Below, one piece after another: positions 53,351-61,307 of a DNA stretch of 64,000 nt. The stretch comes from an uncultured Eisenbergiella sp. (GTDB lineage: Bacteria; Bacillota; Clostridia; Lachnospirales; Lachnospiraceae): assembly GCA_947598825.1 (NCBI GenBank), contig CANQFM010000006.1:1-64000 (forward strand). The letters are read 5' to 3'. Made by a program: the position numbers and the translations under genes. How positions within the stretch are numbered: the stretch's first letter is position 1; each line of letters begins with the position of its first letter. Below the pieces are notes generated by a model. It searched no databases. It was not told the origin of the DNA and saw nothing but the letters and a program-made list of their open reading frames with translations.

Positions 53351-54979
53351 TTATCCGCGTCCCATGCGACGCTTTTGCATTTTCTTCCAAATTACCCGAC
53401 ATTTTTTGCACCATTCAACATCAATTCCAAGAACATCAACCATGACTTCTTTATCAACGATATCAAGAGCTTTTTCAATGTCATCATCCTCTCGGACAAT
53501 TGCATCAATCCGTTTCAGCAAAGACCGGCACGATTCTTCATCAATATCATCCAGTTTGGGAAGCATAATGTTTCCCATTTCTCCGGGCAATATCTCCAGG
53601 ACACCACCGCCATAGCTGCGCCCGCAGATTTCCGTAAAGGCAAAAGAAATGCTGTTATAATATGCAAGCAGGATGTTTTCCGGTTTTACATCGGGATTGA
53701 ATTTCATCCGATGCATTGTATCAGTAGATACTGCATTGCAGCAATTCAGAACAAATTTTGGGTAGAGATTATTCCGACGGAGGAAGAATGCGTCCGGAAT
53801 CCATACAGATGGTACAATATACCAGCGATCTCTAATTGAGCATTTGTACCCATCGTTTTCGCCGTTTGCTTCGCCCAATGCTATGTATGCCTTATGCTTA
53901 TCCGGATAGTTTTCTATCGGGATATCAGGGAAATTAACAAGCCGTGCACTTTTTCCGGATGCCTTGTTCTTTTCCCAATCTTCGTCTGTAAAAAATATTC
54001 CGTGAGCATGAGAACTCCTGCCAATCAGTGGAAGCGTAACATTTTCTAAGGCGTATTCATCGCAGACTTCTTCTGAAATTGAAAAGTATCCGTTGTTCCC
54101 AGTAGTGATACCTACATTGATGAGCCCATAATCGGCAAACTTCGCAAACCTTTTATCTGCGCGGATAGCCTGGATTAGCTCCATTTCGGTTGCAGTTGTG
54201 AAATACCTTGTCCATTTTTCTTTTACATGCTGCATCTTTTGAAATCCGTTCTGCTGGAGATTAAGATTTTCAAAGCCAGAAAAGTCGTTCATCTCAATAA
54301 TACGAATGCCTTTTTCTACGGAGCCCTTTTCTCCAATGAAAACCACGATTTCTTGCTCAATATCTGGAAAAACGAGCTGTTCAAACGTAATCAACGTAAT
54401 CTTCGCAAGATGCTCAGAAAGGAAAAGCCGCAAATCTTCTGCGTAAGCTACCTGCAAGATTTCAGCCGGAATGACAAATGCTATTCTCCCGTTTTCAGAC
54501 AGCAACTGAACACATGCTACCAAAAAAGCCACCCATGCATTGATGAGCTTATTCGCTTTCATACCATGTGATGTAAGGATATTTGATTGAAGCTCTCTTT
54601 GAGTTTCTGTGAGGTATTGATAGCGAATGTATGGAGGGTTCCCTAAAATCAGATCATACTGCGTTTGGGCACTAACCATGCGAGAATAGAACTCAAAGAA
54701 ATCCTCGTTCTGGATATGAACATTTTGATAGTTGCAATAATTACGCCGAACTTTTTCAGCTTCATCCGGTTCAATTTCTACTGCATCAACAGCTCCAATT
54801 TGCTCAATGAGGTTTAGCCGTCTAAGACTATCAAGAAATACGCCGTCACCACAGCTCGGCTCAAGGACAGTATGGATGTTTTCGGTGGCACAGAAATTTA
54901 CCATTGCATTTGCAAGCTGCAACGGCGTGTAATATGCCCCTCTTAATTTTTGTTCAGAACTGTCCTTCTTGAGCTTCAT
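53351..54979 (-). CDS. Adenine-N6 DNA methyltransferase of Eco57I-like system
   Basis: 542 residues. SAM-binding motif I VLEPSCGDGVFLDSL (about 39-53), catalytic motif IV ILGNPPYIRY (NPPY 114-117), gamma-class order. The C-terminal half (GRSYGGGVLEILPGEMGNIMLPKL near 470) is the target-recognition part typical of this class. It lacks a nuclease domain. From memory, the separate methyltransferase of Eco57I has 544 residues, nearly the same. It starts 14 bases after the restriction-methylation gene and would protect the host site. Confidence 0.9.
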   Translation of the reverse strand: MKLKKDSSEQKLRGAYYTPLQLANAMVNFCATENIHTVLEPSCGDGVFLDSLRRLNLIEQIGAVDAVEIEPDEAEKVRRNYCNYQNVHIQNEDFFEFYSRMVSAQTQYDLILGNPPYIRYQYLTETQRELQSNILTSHGMKANKLINAWVAFLVACVQLLSENGRIAFVIPAEILQVAYAEDLRLFLSEHLAKITLITFEQLVFPDIEQEIVVFIGEKGSVEKGIRIIEMNDFSGFENLNLQQNGFQKMQHVKEKWTRYFTTATEMELIQAIRADKRFAKFADYGLINVGITTGNNGYFSISEEVCDEYALENVTLPLIGRSSHAHGIFFTDEDWEKNKASGKSARLVNFPDIPIENYPDKHKAYIALGEANGENDGYKCSIRDRWYIVPSVWIPDAFFLRRNNLYPKFVLNCCNAVSTDTMHRMKFNPDVKPENILLAYYNSISFAFTEICGRSYGGGVLEILPGEMGNIMLPKLDDIDEESCRSLLKRIDAIVREDDDIEKALDIVDKEVMVDVLGIDVEWCKKCRVIWKKMQKRRMGRG

Positions 54980-54993
54980 GGTGATAACCTCAC

Positions 54994-57990
54994 TTAAAAA
55001 TCCAACTGATAAACTTTAGCAATCAGTTCTTCTATTTCTTTAATCAATGCGTCTTTCCTGGTTTGAAGCAATGTTGAAATGCGTTTCGCAGGCTGGCTTG
55101 ACAAAGTAGCATTAATATCATAAATCTCTCTGCTGGCTTCAACGACACGATCATAAATGCCTTTCTGAACGGCGTTATCAAAATCAAGCTCTACAAACGG
55201 AAGTGTCGAAAGAACGAATGTGCCACGTGCAATGAATCCGCCTTCAAAATCGCTGCCGACAATCTCAAGTATTCTCTCCGTGATAGGATTGGACAGCCAC
55301 GCCTGAATATACTCAAGAGCATATGGACTGTCTGCCTTTTTACTTACGGCACAGTATCCCGCGGTACCACCGGAGGCAATTAAGATGTCGTTCTTGTCAA
55401 GAACATACATCGGTTCTTTGCTAAGAACGCCAACAATCAGTTTCGGCGTGTTGATAAATGCCGTCAGTGCCTGAGTTCTGCCGTACTGATACCATGTATC
55501 TGCTGTTGCATTTGGAACGTCACGAATACCGGAATCAGATACGCATCTCGGTACTAACCGATCATAGTATGCTTCAAGATAGGCATACGTTCCGGGATAG
55601 GACGCCTTCATTTCGTCGATTGGAATTAGATGCCCTGCACCGTCATAAGGGAAGATGATCCGCTTATCTGTCTGCAAAACACTATAAGAGTTCAATCCGC
55701 GTTCGTCTTGGCGCGTAGGCTTAAAATACTGGCGCAATATTGCCTTTTCAATCGTGTAATTGTGACCATCTCTACGGATTTCAATCGTATCCCGATACTC
55801 AGCAATAATGTTTTTCGAAGAAAACCAATATATCGGAGCAGGGCGCTCGGCACTTGTTTGAATACCATTGAAAATCTCGGTATGCTTTGTGAGAGGAACC
55901 GATATTTGATCTAACTTTTGGAGCATTGCAAGGAAGTCCATATCGGTTGTCAAACGCCACGGGAGCTTGTTCAGGATAGATGCGTTTAATTCAATCTTGC
56001 TTACTTCTTCACCAGCCCAAAGCCTGTTTGCAGAATCAATGCTTGAATATACAAACGTATCTTGTTTCTTTTTTTGAAGAAGCAATATAGAACTGTAGAT
56101 CGTCTTATCTTCAAAAAGCTGGGCATCGCCAAAGTCATCAAGGCTTACAAGCATCTGATCTTTTGAGATCAGAGTTCTCAGCTTCTCTCCGGCTCCAATT
56201 TTGAAGAATTTGTTTGGAACGATGTAGCAAATATATCCATTTTCCGCAGTCTTCCGAACAGCCTGCTCAATGAAGATGAAATACTTATCAAACTGTTTAT
56301 GAGAAGTCTTATATTTCTTCTTGTATATTTCAACTTCCGGGATCGGAAGCTGTGCATGCATTCCCTCTGTATTAACATAGGGAGGATTACCAATGATTAT
56401 GCTAAAGGGGTTGCCGTTGTTGATGGAATCCCAGTCAAACGGAGCCAACTCAATCAATTCATCAGCGGATGCCCGTATTCCTCGAAGCTCCTCGGAACTT
56501 ACAAGTGAATTACCGAAAAGGATATTTGTGCTAAGGTCAGGCAGTATAGGTGTTTCATCCACAACCGAGGGTGCTGTCTCATTCTCAATCAGCTTTATCA
56601 AAAGTGAGAATTTTGCCACTTCGACAGCATGAATGTCTATATCAATACCGTAAATGCAAGAACAGAGGATACGCTTCTTTTCGTCGAGGGGCAGCTTATA
56701 CGAACCATTTCCAATCTCAAGCAAATGCTCCTGTTCACCATTTGCAAGATATTTCTGGACGCAATAATTTTGAAGATAAGAAAAGGCTTCTTCAAGAAAG
56801 ATTCCCGATCCACATGCTATGTCAGCGATATGGACATCCAAAATCTCCGCGGGTGACTTTCCTTCGCAGGCTCTACTCAAAGTCTTTTCAACCATATACT
56901 TCACAATCTCCGTCGGAGTTGTGACTACTGATCTATTAAGACAGTCTTTCTTCTTGCCAAGCCCAATCGTCCCATCCGGGAGAAGAACCAACTGTTCCGT
57001 CAGGAACAGTTCATAAATCTTTCCAAGGAGATTCGGTTCGATAATGTTGAACAAATAGGGGCTCTGCGGGTAATAGAGCCCTTTTATCATTTCAGAGATT
57101 ACAGCACTGGACAGATCAAAAACAATATCATCTCCAGAGAACATGCCTGAGTTGTAACAATGGTCTGCAGAACGGAACAGGTCTTCCAGCTTTGCTTGAA
57201 GTTGCTTCGGCTCAGAAACTGTATCTTGAAGCTTGTGATACAGAGGGAGATTCTTATCTTCGCAAATCCGAAGGAAGACAATCTGGTTGATAAACTCCTG
57301 AACAACATCATTGAGAACTTCAAGTGAATGATAACGTCCGCCTTTTCTATAAAGCTCATTGCTCAGCGAAACTCGCCATTCGTTGATCTGTTTTAAGAAC
57401 AGGGCATCTACCTGCTGCTTCTCGCCGCCAGTTGCAGGAAAATTATCATCCAAATACCGATCAAATTCACCGGAATAAACAACATCTCTTGAAATGAGAG
57501 AAATGATCTCGTCATACCGGTCTGCATATTCGGTAAAGTGGAAAATACGATAACGTGCCACAGCACAGCCATCTTCCTCTTTGGGAACATAGCAAGTATC
57601 ATATATCGCCAGATATTCAAAATTTGTAAGAACTGCAACTCTGTGATTGGCATTCCAGCCGTATTTTCTTGTCTGAAAAGCAGGGTCGGTTACTCTTGTG
57701 ATATCAACAGCAGGTTTTTTCGCTTCGACAAAGAATTTCGCAACACCTCTTAATGTCATTGTATAGTCCGGGCGATCAGTAGGCGTTGAATAGTTTTCGG
57801 CTACTACTTCACGGTATTGAGGTGCCAGACCTCTTTCGTTTGCAACATCCCATCCGAGAATTTTCAAAAACGGATCTATGTATTCAATACGGCAAGAGTG
57901 CTCATTGTAATTGTTTCTGGTTTCCTTGTAATAAGCCAGATTCGTTTGAAAACGGTTGGCAAGATCTTTCAGCTTTTCAACATTAGTCAT
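54994..57990 (-). CDS. Type IIG restriction-modification protein (Eco57I-like)
   Basis: 998 residues. N-terminal PD-(D/E)XK nuclease: Pro74-Asp75 ... Glu89-Ala-Lys91 (RPDYTMTLRGVAKFFVEAKKP). Then helical connector, SAM motif I ADIACGSGIFLEEAF (about 389-403), catalytic NPPY at 535-538 (IIIGNPPYVN) and a C-terminal recognition domain. This is a complete bifunctional enzyme cutting beside its site; Eco57I has 997 residues by memory. ATG 57990 is preferred; 58014 overlaps the regulator gene. Second gene of the XRE-led operon. Confidence 0.92.
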   Translation of the reverse strand: MTNVEKLKDLANRFQTNLAYYKETRNNYNEHSCRIEYIDPFLKILGWDVANERGLAPQYREVVAENYSTPTDRPDYTMTLRGVAKFFVEAKKPAVDITRVTDPAFQTRKYGWNANHRVAVLTNFEYLAIYDTCYVPKEEDGCAVARYRIFHFTEYADRYDEIISLISRDVVYSGEFDRYLDDNFPATGGEKQQVDALFLKQINEWRVSLSNELYRKGGRYHSLEVLNDVVQEFINQIVFLRICEDKNLPLYHKLQDTVSEPKQLQAKLEDLFRSADHCYNSGMFSGDDIVFDLSSAVISEMIKGLYYPQSPYLFNIIEPNLLGKIYELFLTEQLVLLPDGTIGLGKKKDCLNRSVVTTPTEIVKYMVEKTLSRACEGKSPAEILDVHIADIACGSGIFLEEAFSYLQNYCVQKYLANGEQEHLLEIGNGSYKLPLDEKKRILCSCIYGIDIDIHAVEVAKFSLLIKLIENETAPSVVDETPILPDLSTNILFGNSLVSSEELRGIRASADELIELAPFDWDSINNGNPFSIIIGNPPYVNTEGMHAQLPIPEVEIYKKKYKTSHKQFDKYFIFIEQAVRKTAENGYICYIVPNKFFKIGAGEKLRTLISKDQMLVSLDDFGDAQLFEDKTIYSSILLLQKKKQDTFVYSSIDSANRLWAGEEVSKIELNASILNKLPWRLTTDMDFLAMLQKLDQISVPLTKHTEIFNGIQTSAERPAPIYWFSSKNIIAEYRDTIEIRRDGHNYTIEKAILRQYFKPTRQDERGLNSYSVLQTDKRIIFPYDGAGHLIPIDEMKASYPGTYAYLEAYYDRLVPRCVSDSGIRDVPNATADTWYQYGRTQALTAFINTPKLIVGVLSKEPMYVLDKNDILIASGGTAGYCAVSKKADSPYALEYIQAWLSNPITERILEIVGSDFEGGFIARGTFVLSTLPFVELDFDNAVQKGIYDRVVEASREIYDINATLSSQPAKRISTLLQTRKDALIKEIEELIAKVYQLDF

Positions 57991-58006
57991 TTGTAATTCC
58001 AACCTT

Positions 58007-58219
58007 TCATCCATCTGATTTATTGGTCAATTCCATAATATCGCCAATGTCACATTGCAACGCCGTACAGATTTTTACGAGAACATCTGTTGTTACATTT
58101 TCGTTTTTCCCAAGCTTCGCCATTGAAGCATGGCTGATACCGGCAGCCGCACATAAGTCTTTTTTCTTCATGTCTTTATCGATAAGAATCTTCCATAACT
58201 TTTTATAACTAACTGCCAT
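58007..58219 (-). CDS. XRE/Cro-type regulator, likely controller of the restriction operon
   Basis: 70 residues, entirely a Cro/C1-type helix-turn-helix: KLWKILIDKDMKKKDLCAAAGISHASMAKLGKNENVTTDVLVKICTALQCDIGDIMEL. It belongs to the short YozG-like group. Its gene leads the operon, as controller (C) proteins do in restriction-modification systems, where they delay nuclease expression. The stop lies 16 bases upstream of the chosen start of the restriction gene. Confidence 0.9.
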   Translation of the reverse strand: MAVSYKKLWKILIDKDMKKKDLCAAAGISHASMAKLGKNENVTTDVLVKICTALQCDIGDIMELTNKSDG

Positions 58220-58269
58220 ACCAAATGCACCTCAAAAGCAGATTGAAATCAAAAAACGCTGCGTCGAAA

Positions 58270-58322
58270 TCAGTTATCGCTGAATTCATGGATAGTATAG
58301 CATATTTTTTTGATGCAAACAA
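58270..58322 (-). promoter_or_regulatory. Promoter of the restriction operon and nearby palindrome
   Basis: Minus strand TTGTTT (58322-58317), 17 bp spacer, TATACT (58299-58294). A palindrome TCAG-N6-CTGA (58270-58283) lies just after the predicted transcription start and could bind the XRE regulator. Confidence 0.6.
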
Positions 58323-58392
58323 GATGTTCGGCACAATATTTATATTGAGATAAACCGCCCGCAGGATTGCTCCCACGGGCGACATTGCGTTT

Positions 58393-58635
58393 TCAGCTTT
58401 CAAACATCCTGTATACCATGACCGCTTTCAGATACTTCTCCAGATCGCCGTTCAGAATCAGATCGGCGTATTCCAGTAACGCGTTGTAAATCAGCCAGTC
58501 CAGTTCCGACCGTTCATACATATTGTCGGCAATCTCGTTTTCCACCGCAATTGTGTCGATGGCGATCATGGTGCCGTCATCGTACTTCAGCTCGACGCAG
58601 GCAGTATCTATGTTGAACTCACAGGAAATTATCAT
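58393..58635 (-). CDS. Small DUF6061-like protein
   Basis: 80 residues. GGAGG nine bases before ATG 58635. MIISCEFNIDTACVELKYDDGTMIAIDT and ERSELDWLIYNALLEYADLILNGDLEKYLKAV match what I recall of DUF6061, a family of small proteins mostly found on mobile elements of Firmicutes. Function unknown. Its promoter is not visible. Confidence 0.7.
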   Translation of the reverse strand: MIISCEFNIDTACVELKYDDGTMIAIDTIAVENEIADNMYERSELDWLIYNALLEYADLILNGDLEKYLKAVMVYRMFES

Positions 58636-58649
58636 TGCAAATCCTCCGG

Positions 58650-59240
58650 GTTGTACTAAAGACTCCTGTTGATTCGGCCTTTCGCTCAATAGAACTTATT
58701 CCACTTGGCTACTATGGCCTCTGCTGACTTCTGTGTGCTCAGCACGGCCTCTCGGCAGTGGTTGTCTCTTTCGAGACGGGTCACACAGACCTGGTACCGC
58801 ACGTTTCTTTCCCTCTATCCACCTGCCGCATTTACCATACATGATTCCGTGTAGTTATCGGACTTCGGCTTGTAAGGCAATCTTACCCCCATGCATAGCT
58901 TCTTATGCGGTTTCTGTTCGTCAGGCCAGGGGTTTGCCCGTGGGTTAGTAGATTCCACCTCGCGGTGGACACCCTTGCCTTCTGCTATATCCTTCCCACT
59001 ACAATAGAATTATGGATAAGGTACATGACAGCCAGCCATGCCCATATCCTTCTTATTGCTCAAGCTGTTAGAATGAAGGGGACAATGGTATGACTGCTTC
59101 CCGCTTGGACTCCGCGTCCGTCTGGTAGAATGTCAACCAGCCCTCATTCGCAGCGTTCGTTTTACGCAGATAGAGCCATTACGTTCGTGTCAGCCAGTAG
59201 TTAGAATAAGCAATGAGTAAAGCCGACCTTACCATTGATC
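58650..59240 (-). other. ORF-less stretch, candidate group II intron remnant
   Basis: About 600 bases with no convincing gene. On the minus strand the end (58650-58760) reads like the region just before reverse transcriptase ORFs of group II introns, with a segment AGAAGTCAGCAGAGGCCATA (58715-58734) and then TGAGCGAAAGGCCGAA. No reverse transcriptase is present. Part of this region (about 59100-59261) should be the left end of the IS110 remnant, where IS110 elements keep their bridge RNA. The assignment is tentative. Confidence 0.4.
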
Positions 59241-59261
59241 AAACACAAAAAGGAGAACTCA

Positions 59262-59818
59262 ATGAATGCAGTAGGTATTGATGTATCAGAGAACAAGAGC
59301 ACAGTCACTATCCTCCGTCCGTTTGGAGAGATTGTTGCTAAATCATCTAATGTGAATCATACATCCTCCGACATAACTCATCTAATCAACCAATTAAAAA
59401 GCTTAAATGGTGATACAAGGATTGTTATGGAACACACCGGCAGATACTACGAACCCATGGCACAATGGCTAACGGATGCTGGTTTATTCGTAAGTACCGT
59501 TAACCCCAAACTGATAAAAGACTTTGGCAACAATTCGCTTCGTAAAGTAAAAACTGACAAAGCAGATGCTGTAAAAATTGCACGCTACACTCTCGACAAC
59601 TGGTGTGATTTAAAACCCTACAGCAGCATGGATGAATTGCGCCGTCAATTAAAAAATATGAATCGCCAGTTTGACTTCTACATGAAACAGAAAACTGCCA
59701 TGAAGAATAATCTAATCGCTCTGCTTGATGAAACATTCCCTGGAATAAATACCTTCTTTGACAGCCCGGCAAAAACTGATGACAGCTAAAAATGGGTGGA
59801 TTTTGCTACTACATTCTA
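59262..59818 (+). pseudogene. Truncated IS110-family transposase
   Basis: The first 175 residues are an IS110 DEDD domain: VGIDVSENKSTV, MEHTGRYYEPMAQWL, VKTDKADAVKIARY. A TAA at 59787 interrupts it; the same frame continues KWVDFATTFY, which is IS110 sequence, then stops matching at about 59818. The whole C-terminal Transposase_20 domain with the catalytic serine is missing (normal length about 400). GGAG lies seven bases before ATG 59262. Inactive. Confidence 0.88.
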
Positions 59819-59870
59819 CCGGGCGAATTCGGGACTTTCACCCGGTAGAAACGTGCGCCGCCGGGCGCAC
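59814..59870. repeat. Two perfect hairpins at the break of the IS110 gene
   Basis: TTCTACCGGG (59814-59823) pairs with CCCGGTAGAA (59841-59850), and GTGCGCC (59853-59859) with GGCGCAC (59864-59870). On the minus strand it starts GTGCGCC and contains GGGTGAAAGTCCCG, both typical of the 5' end of a group II intron. It marks the point where the transposase sequence is lost. Confidence 0.5.
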
Positions 59871-59877
59871 AAGAAAA

Positions 59878-59917
59878 GCTAACTGACTTAATCAAAATCA
59901 GTTAGCTCTTATCTTTT
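59878..59917. terminator. Hairpin at the right edge of the defence island
   Basis: GCTAACTGA (59878-59886) pairs with TCAGTTAGC (59898-59906), followed by TCTTATCTTTT. It precedes the right 17-bp repeat just as the left hairpin precedes the left repeat. Confidence 0.6.
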
Positions 59918-59933
59918 GAATATTGGTTTTTTG

Positions 59934-59950
59934 TTGTCAATCTGTTGTCA
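59934..59950. repeat. Right copy of 17-bp island-flanking repeat
   Basis: TTGTCAATCTGTTGTCA, differing from the left copy only at the 8th and 9th base. Confidence 0.5.
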
Positions 59951-60018
59951 CGACTCCGAGAAAACCCGATTTTTGCAGGTAATCACCCGGGAAAGTGATC
60001 CCATGATATCATTCCAGT

Positions 60019-60543
60019 TCAATAGTTCCTGCTGATAAAATCGACCTCGTCCACCCCTTCGTCTGCATTGAGCCGCAGGGCAAGATAGAAAAAGTATCCC
60101 GACAGGAGATTTATCAGATCCACTAATCCCGGTTCCACAGAATGTCCCTGATAAATATGGCGATATACGAGCCGCACCAGTTCTTTCGCCTGTACCCGCA
60201 GGATATGGGCCAAACACCCGGCCTCGCATCCCTGTGGGACAACGAAACGTTGGCACCGCTGCCTGCACTGACCCTGCAGGCGCTCCACAGCGGCCAAAAG
60301 ACGTTCCTTTTCTTTCTCCGTTATTTTCAGGGAAGTCCGCAGGGCAGGATTGACATGATAGATCAGTTCGCATACCCATAAAAGCTCCTCCCGCAGAAAA
60401 GCGTCTTTTGTCCTGGCGCGAAGCAGACCGGTCCGGCTTGCCATTTCATCGGTCAGAAGTTCAAAATCGCACCGCAGATCATCCGGCATATCGCAAAGAA
60501 AAGGATATGCCTCGTAAGGGCTTCTGTAAATCTCCATATTCAT
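60019..60543 (-). CDS. Divergent PduO-type cob(I)alamin adenosyltransferase homologue
   Basis: 174 residues. The second half (FVVPQGCEAGCLAHILRVQAKELVRLVYRH..VDLINLLSGYFFYLALRLN) lines up with the C-terminal helices of PduO-type adenosyltransferases. The usual RRAER is replaced by AKELVR, and the N-terminal ATP-binding TGDxGxT motif is absent. The gene overlaps the stop of the ATPase gene of a B12-riboswitch operon (ATGA), so a role in cobalamin handling is very likely even if catalysis is not assured. Confidence 0.75.
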   Translation of the reverse strand: MNMEIYRSPYEAYPFLCDMPDDLRCDFELLTDEMASRTGLLRARTKDAFLREELLWVCELIYHVNPALRTSLKITEKEKERLLAAVERLQGQCRQRCQRFVVPQGCEAGCLAHILRVQAKELVRLVYRHIYQGHSVEPGLVDLINLLSGYFFYLALRLNADEGVDEVDFISRNY

Positions 60544-61307
60544 CTTTCCAATCCTTCCCATCTGAGCCTGGAAGCGCGCATATATCCGGGCACGTCGATC
60601 CCAAATACGCGGCTCAGTTCCGCGATATCCAGTTCATCCGCCTTTCCCATATAAACCGCCCTTCCTTTGTCCATCAAAAGCGCCGTATCCGCAAAGGATA
60701 ACGCCAGGTCAAGGTCATGGAATACGCCGACGGCCGCCCTGCCCGGCTCCCTGACCCACTGATCCAGGGCCTCCACCAATTCTACCTGAAACTTAAGATC
60801 CAAATGGTTGGTCGGTTCGTCCAACAGAATGATCTTCGGCGACTGGGTAAAAGTCCTCGCCAGCATTACCCGTTGAAGCTGGCCCCCGGAAAGCTCCGTA
60901 ACCGCCTTTTCGCGTTCTTCCCAAAGTTCCATTTTCTTAAGCTGCTCTTCCGCCGCCTGACGGTCCTTTGCGTTCGGTCTGGGAAAAAATCCGCCGCCCA
61001 TATGGGGATACCGCCCCATAAGTACCGTCTCCATCACCGAATAAGAAAAAGAGGCAAAAGTCATCTGTGTGAGCATCGCCATGACCCGGCTGCGTTCCCG
61101 GACCGTCATCGCCCTCAGATCGCGCCCTTCCAATTCCAGTCCCCCTTCAGACGGCAATATGCCCATAAGCCCCCGCAGGAGAGTTGTTTTTCCGCAGCCG
61201 TTGGGGCCAAGTATCGCCAGCTTCTGTCCCTCCGATAAGGTAAAGGAAATATCCTGCACTACCTTCCGCCCTCTGTAGCCGCAGGAAAGATTTTCAACCT
61301 TGAGCAT
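60540..61307 (-). CDS. Cobalamin ABC importer, ATPase (BtuD-like)
   Basis: 255 residues. Walker A GPNGCGKTT, signature LSGGQLQR, Walker B IILLDEPTNHLD and switch His in VGVFHDLDLAL fit the FepC/BtuD group. It starts directly after the permease gene and overlaps the downstream adenosyltransferase-like gene. The B12 riboswitch upstream points to corrinoid uptake rather than siderophores. Confidence 0.92.
   Translation of the reverse strand: MLKVENLSCGYRGRKVVQDISFTLSEGQKLAILGPNGCGKTTLLRGLMGILPSEGGLELEGRDLRAMTVRERSRVMAMLTQMTFASFSYSVMETVLMGRYPHMGGGFFPRPNAKDRQAAEEQLKKMELWEEREKAVTELSGGQLQRVMLARTFTQSPKIILLDEPTNHLDLKFQVELVEALDQWVREPGRAAVGVFHDLDLALSFADTALLMDKGRAVYMGKADELDIAELSRVFGIDVPGYMRASRLRWEGLER

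Larger units (their letters stand above)
51742..59950. mobile_element. Candidate integrated defence island
   Basis: About 8.2 kb bounded by the 17-bp direct repeats, each preceded by a hairpin with a T-tract. It is richer in AT than both flanks and carries a restriction-modification operon, a HEPN gene and remnants of an IS110 element. No integrase is present, so it would be a decayed or dependent element. The boundaries are inference. Confidence 0.4.

Noticed and set aside
58733..59093. Two small plus-strand frames of 71 and 62 codons
   Set aside because: No ribosome binding site and no plausible protein. They fall in the structured, mobile-element-like stretch.
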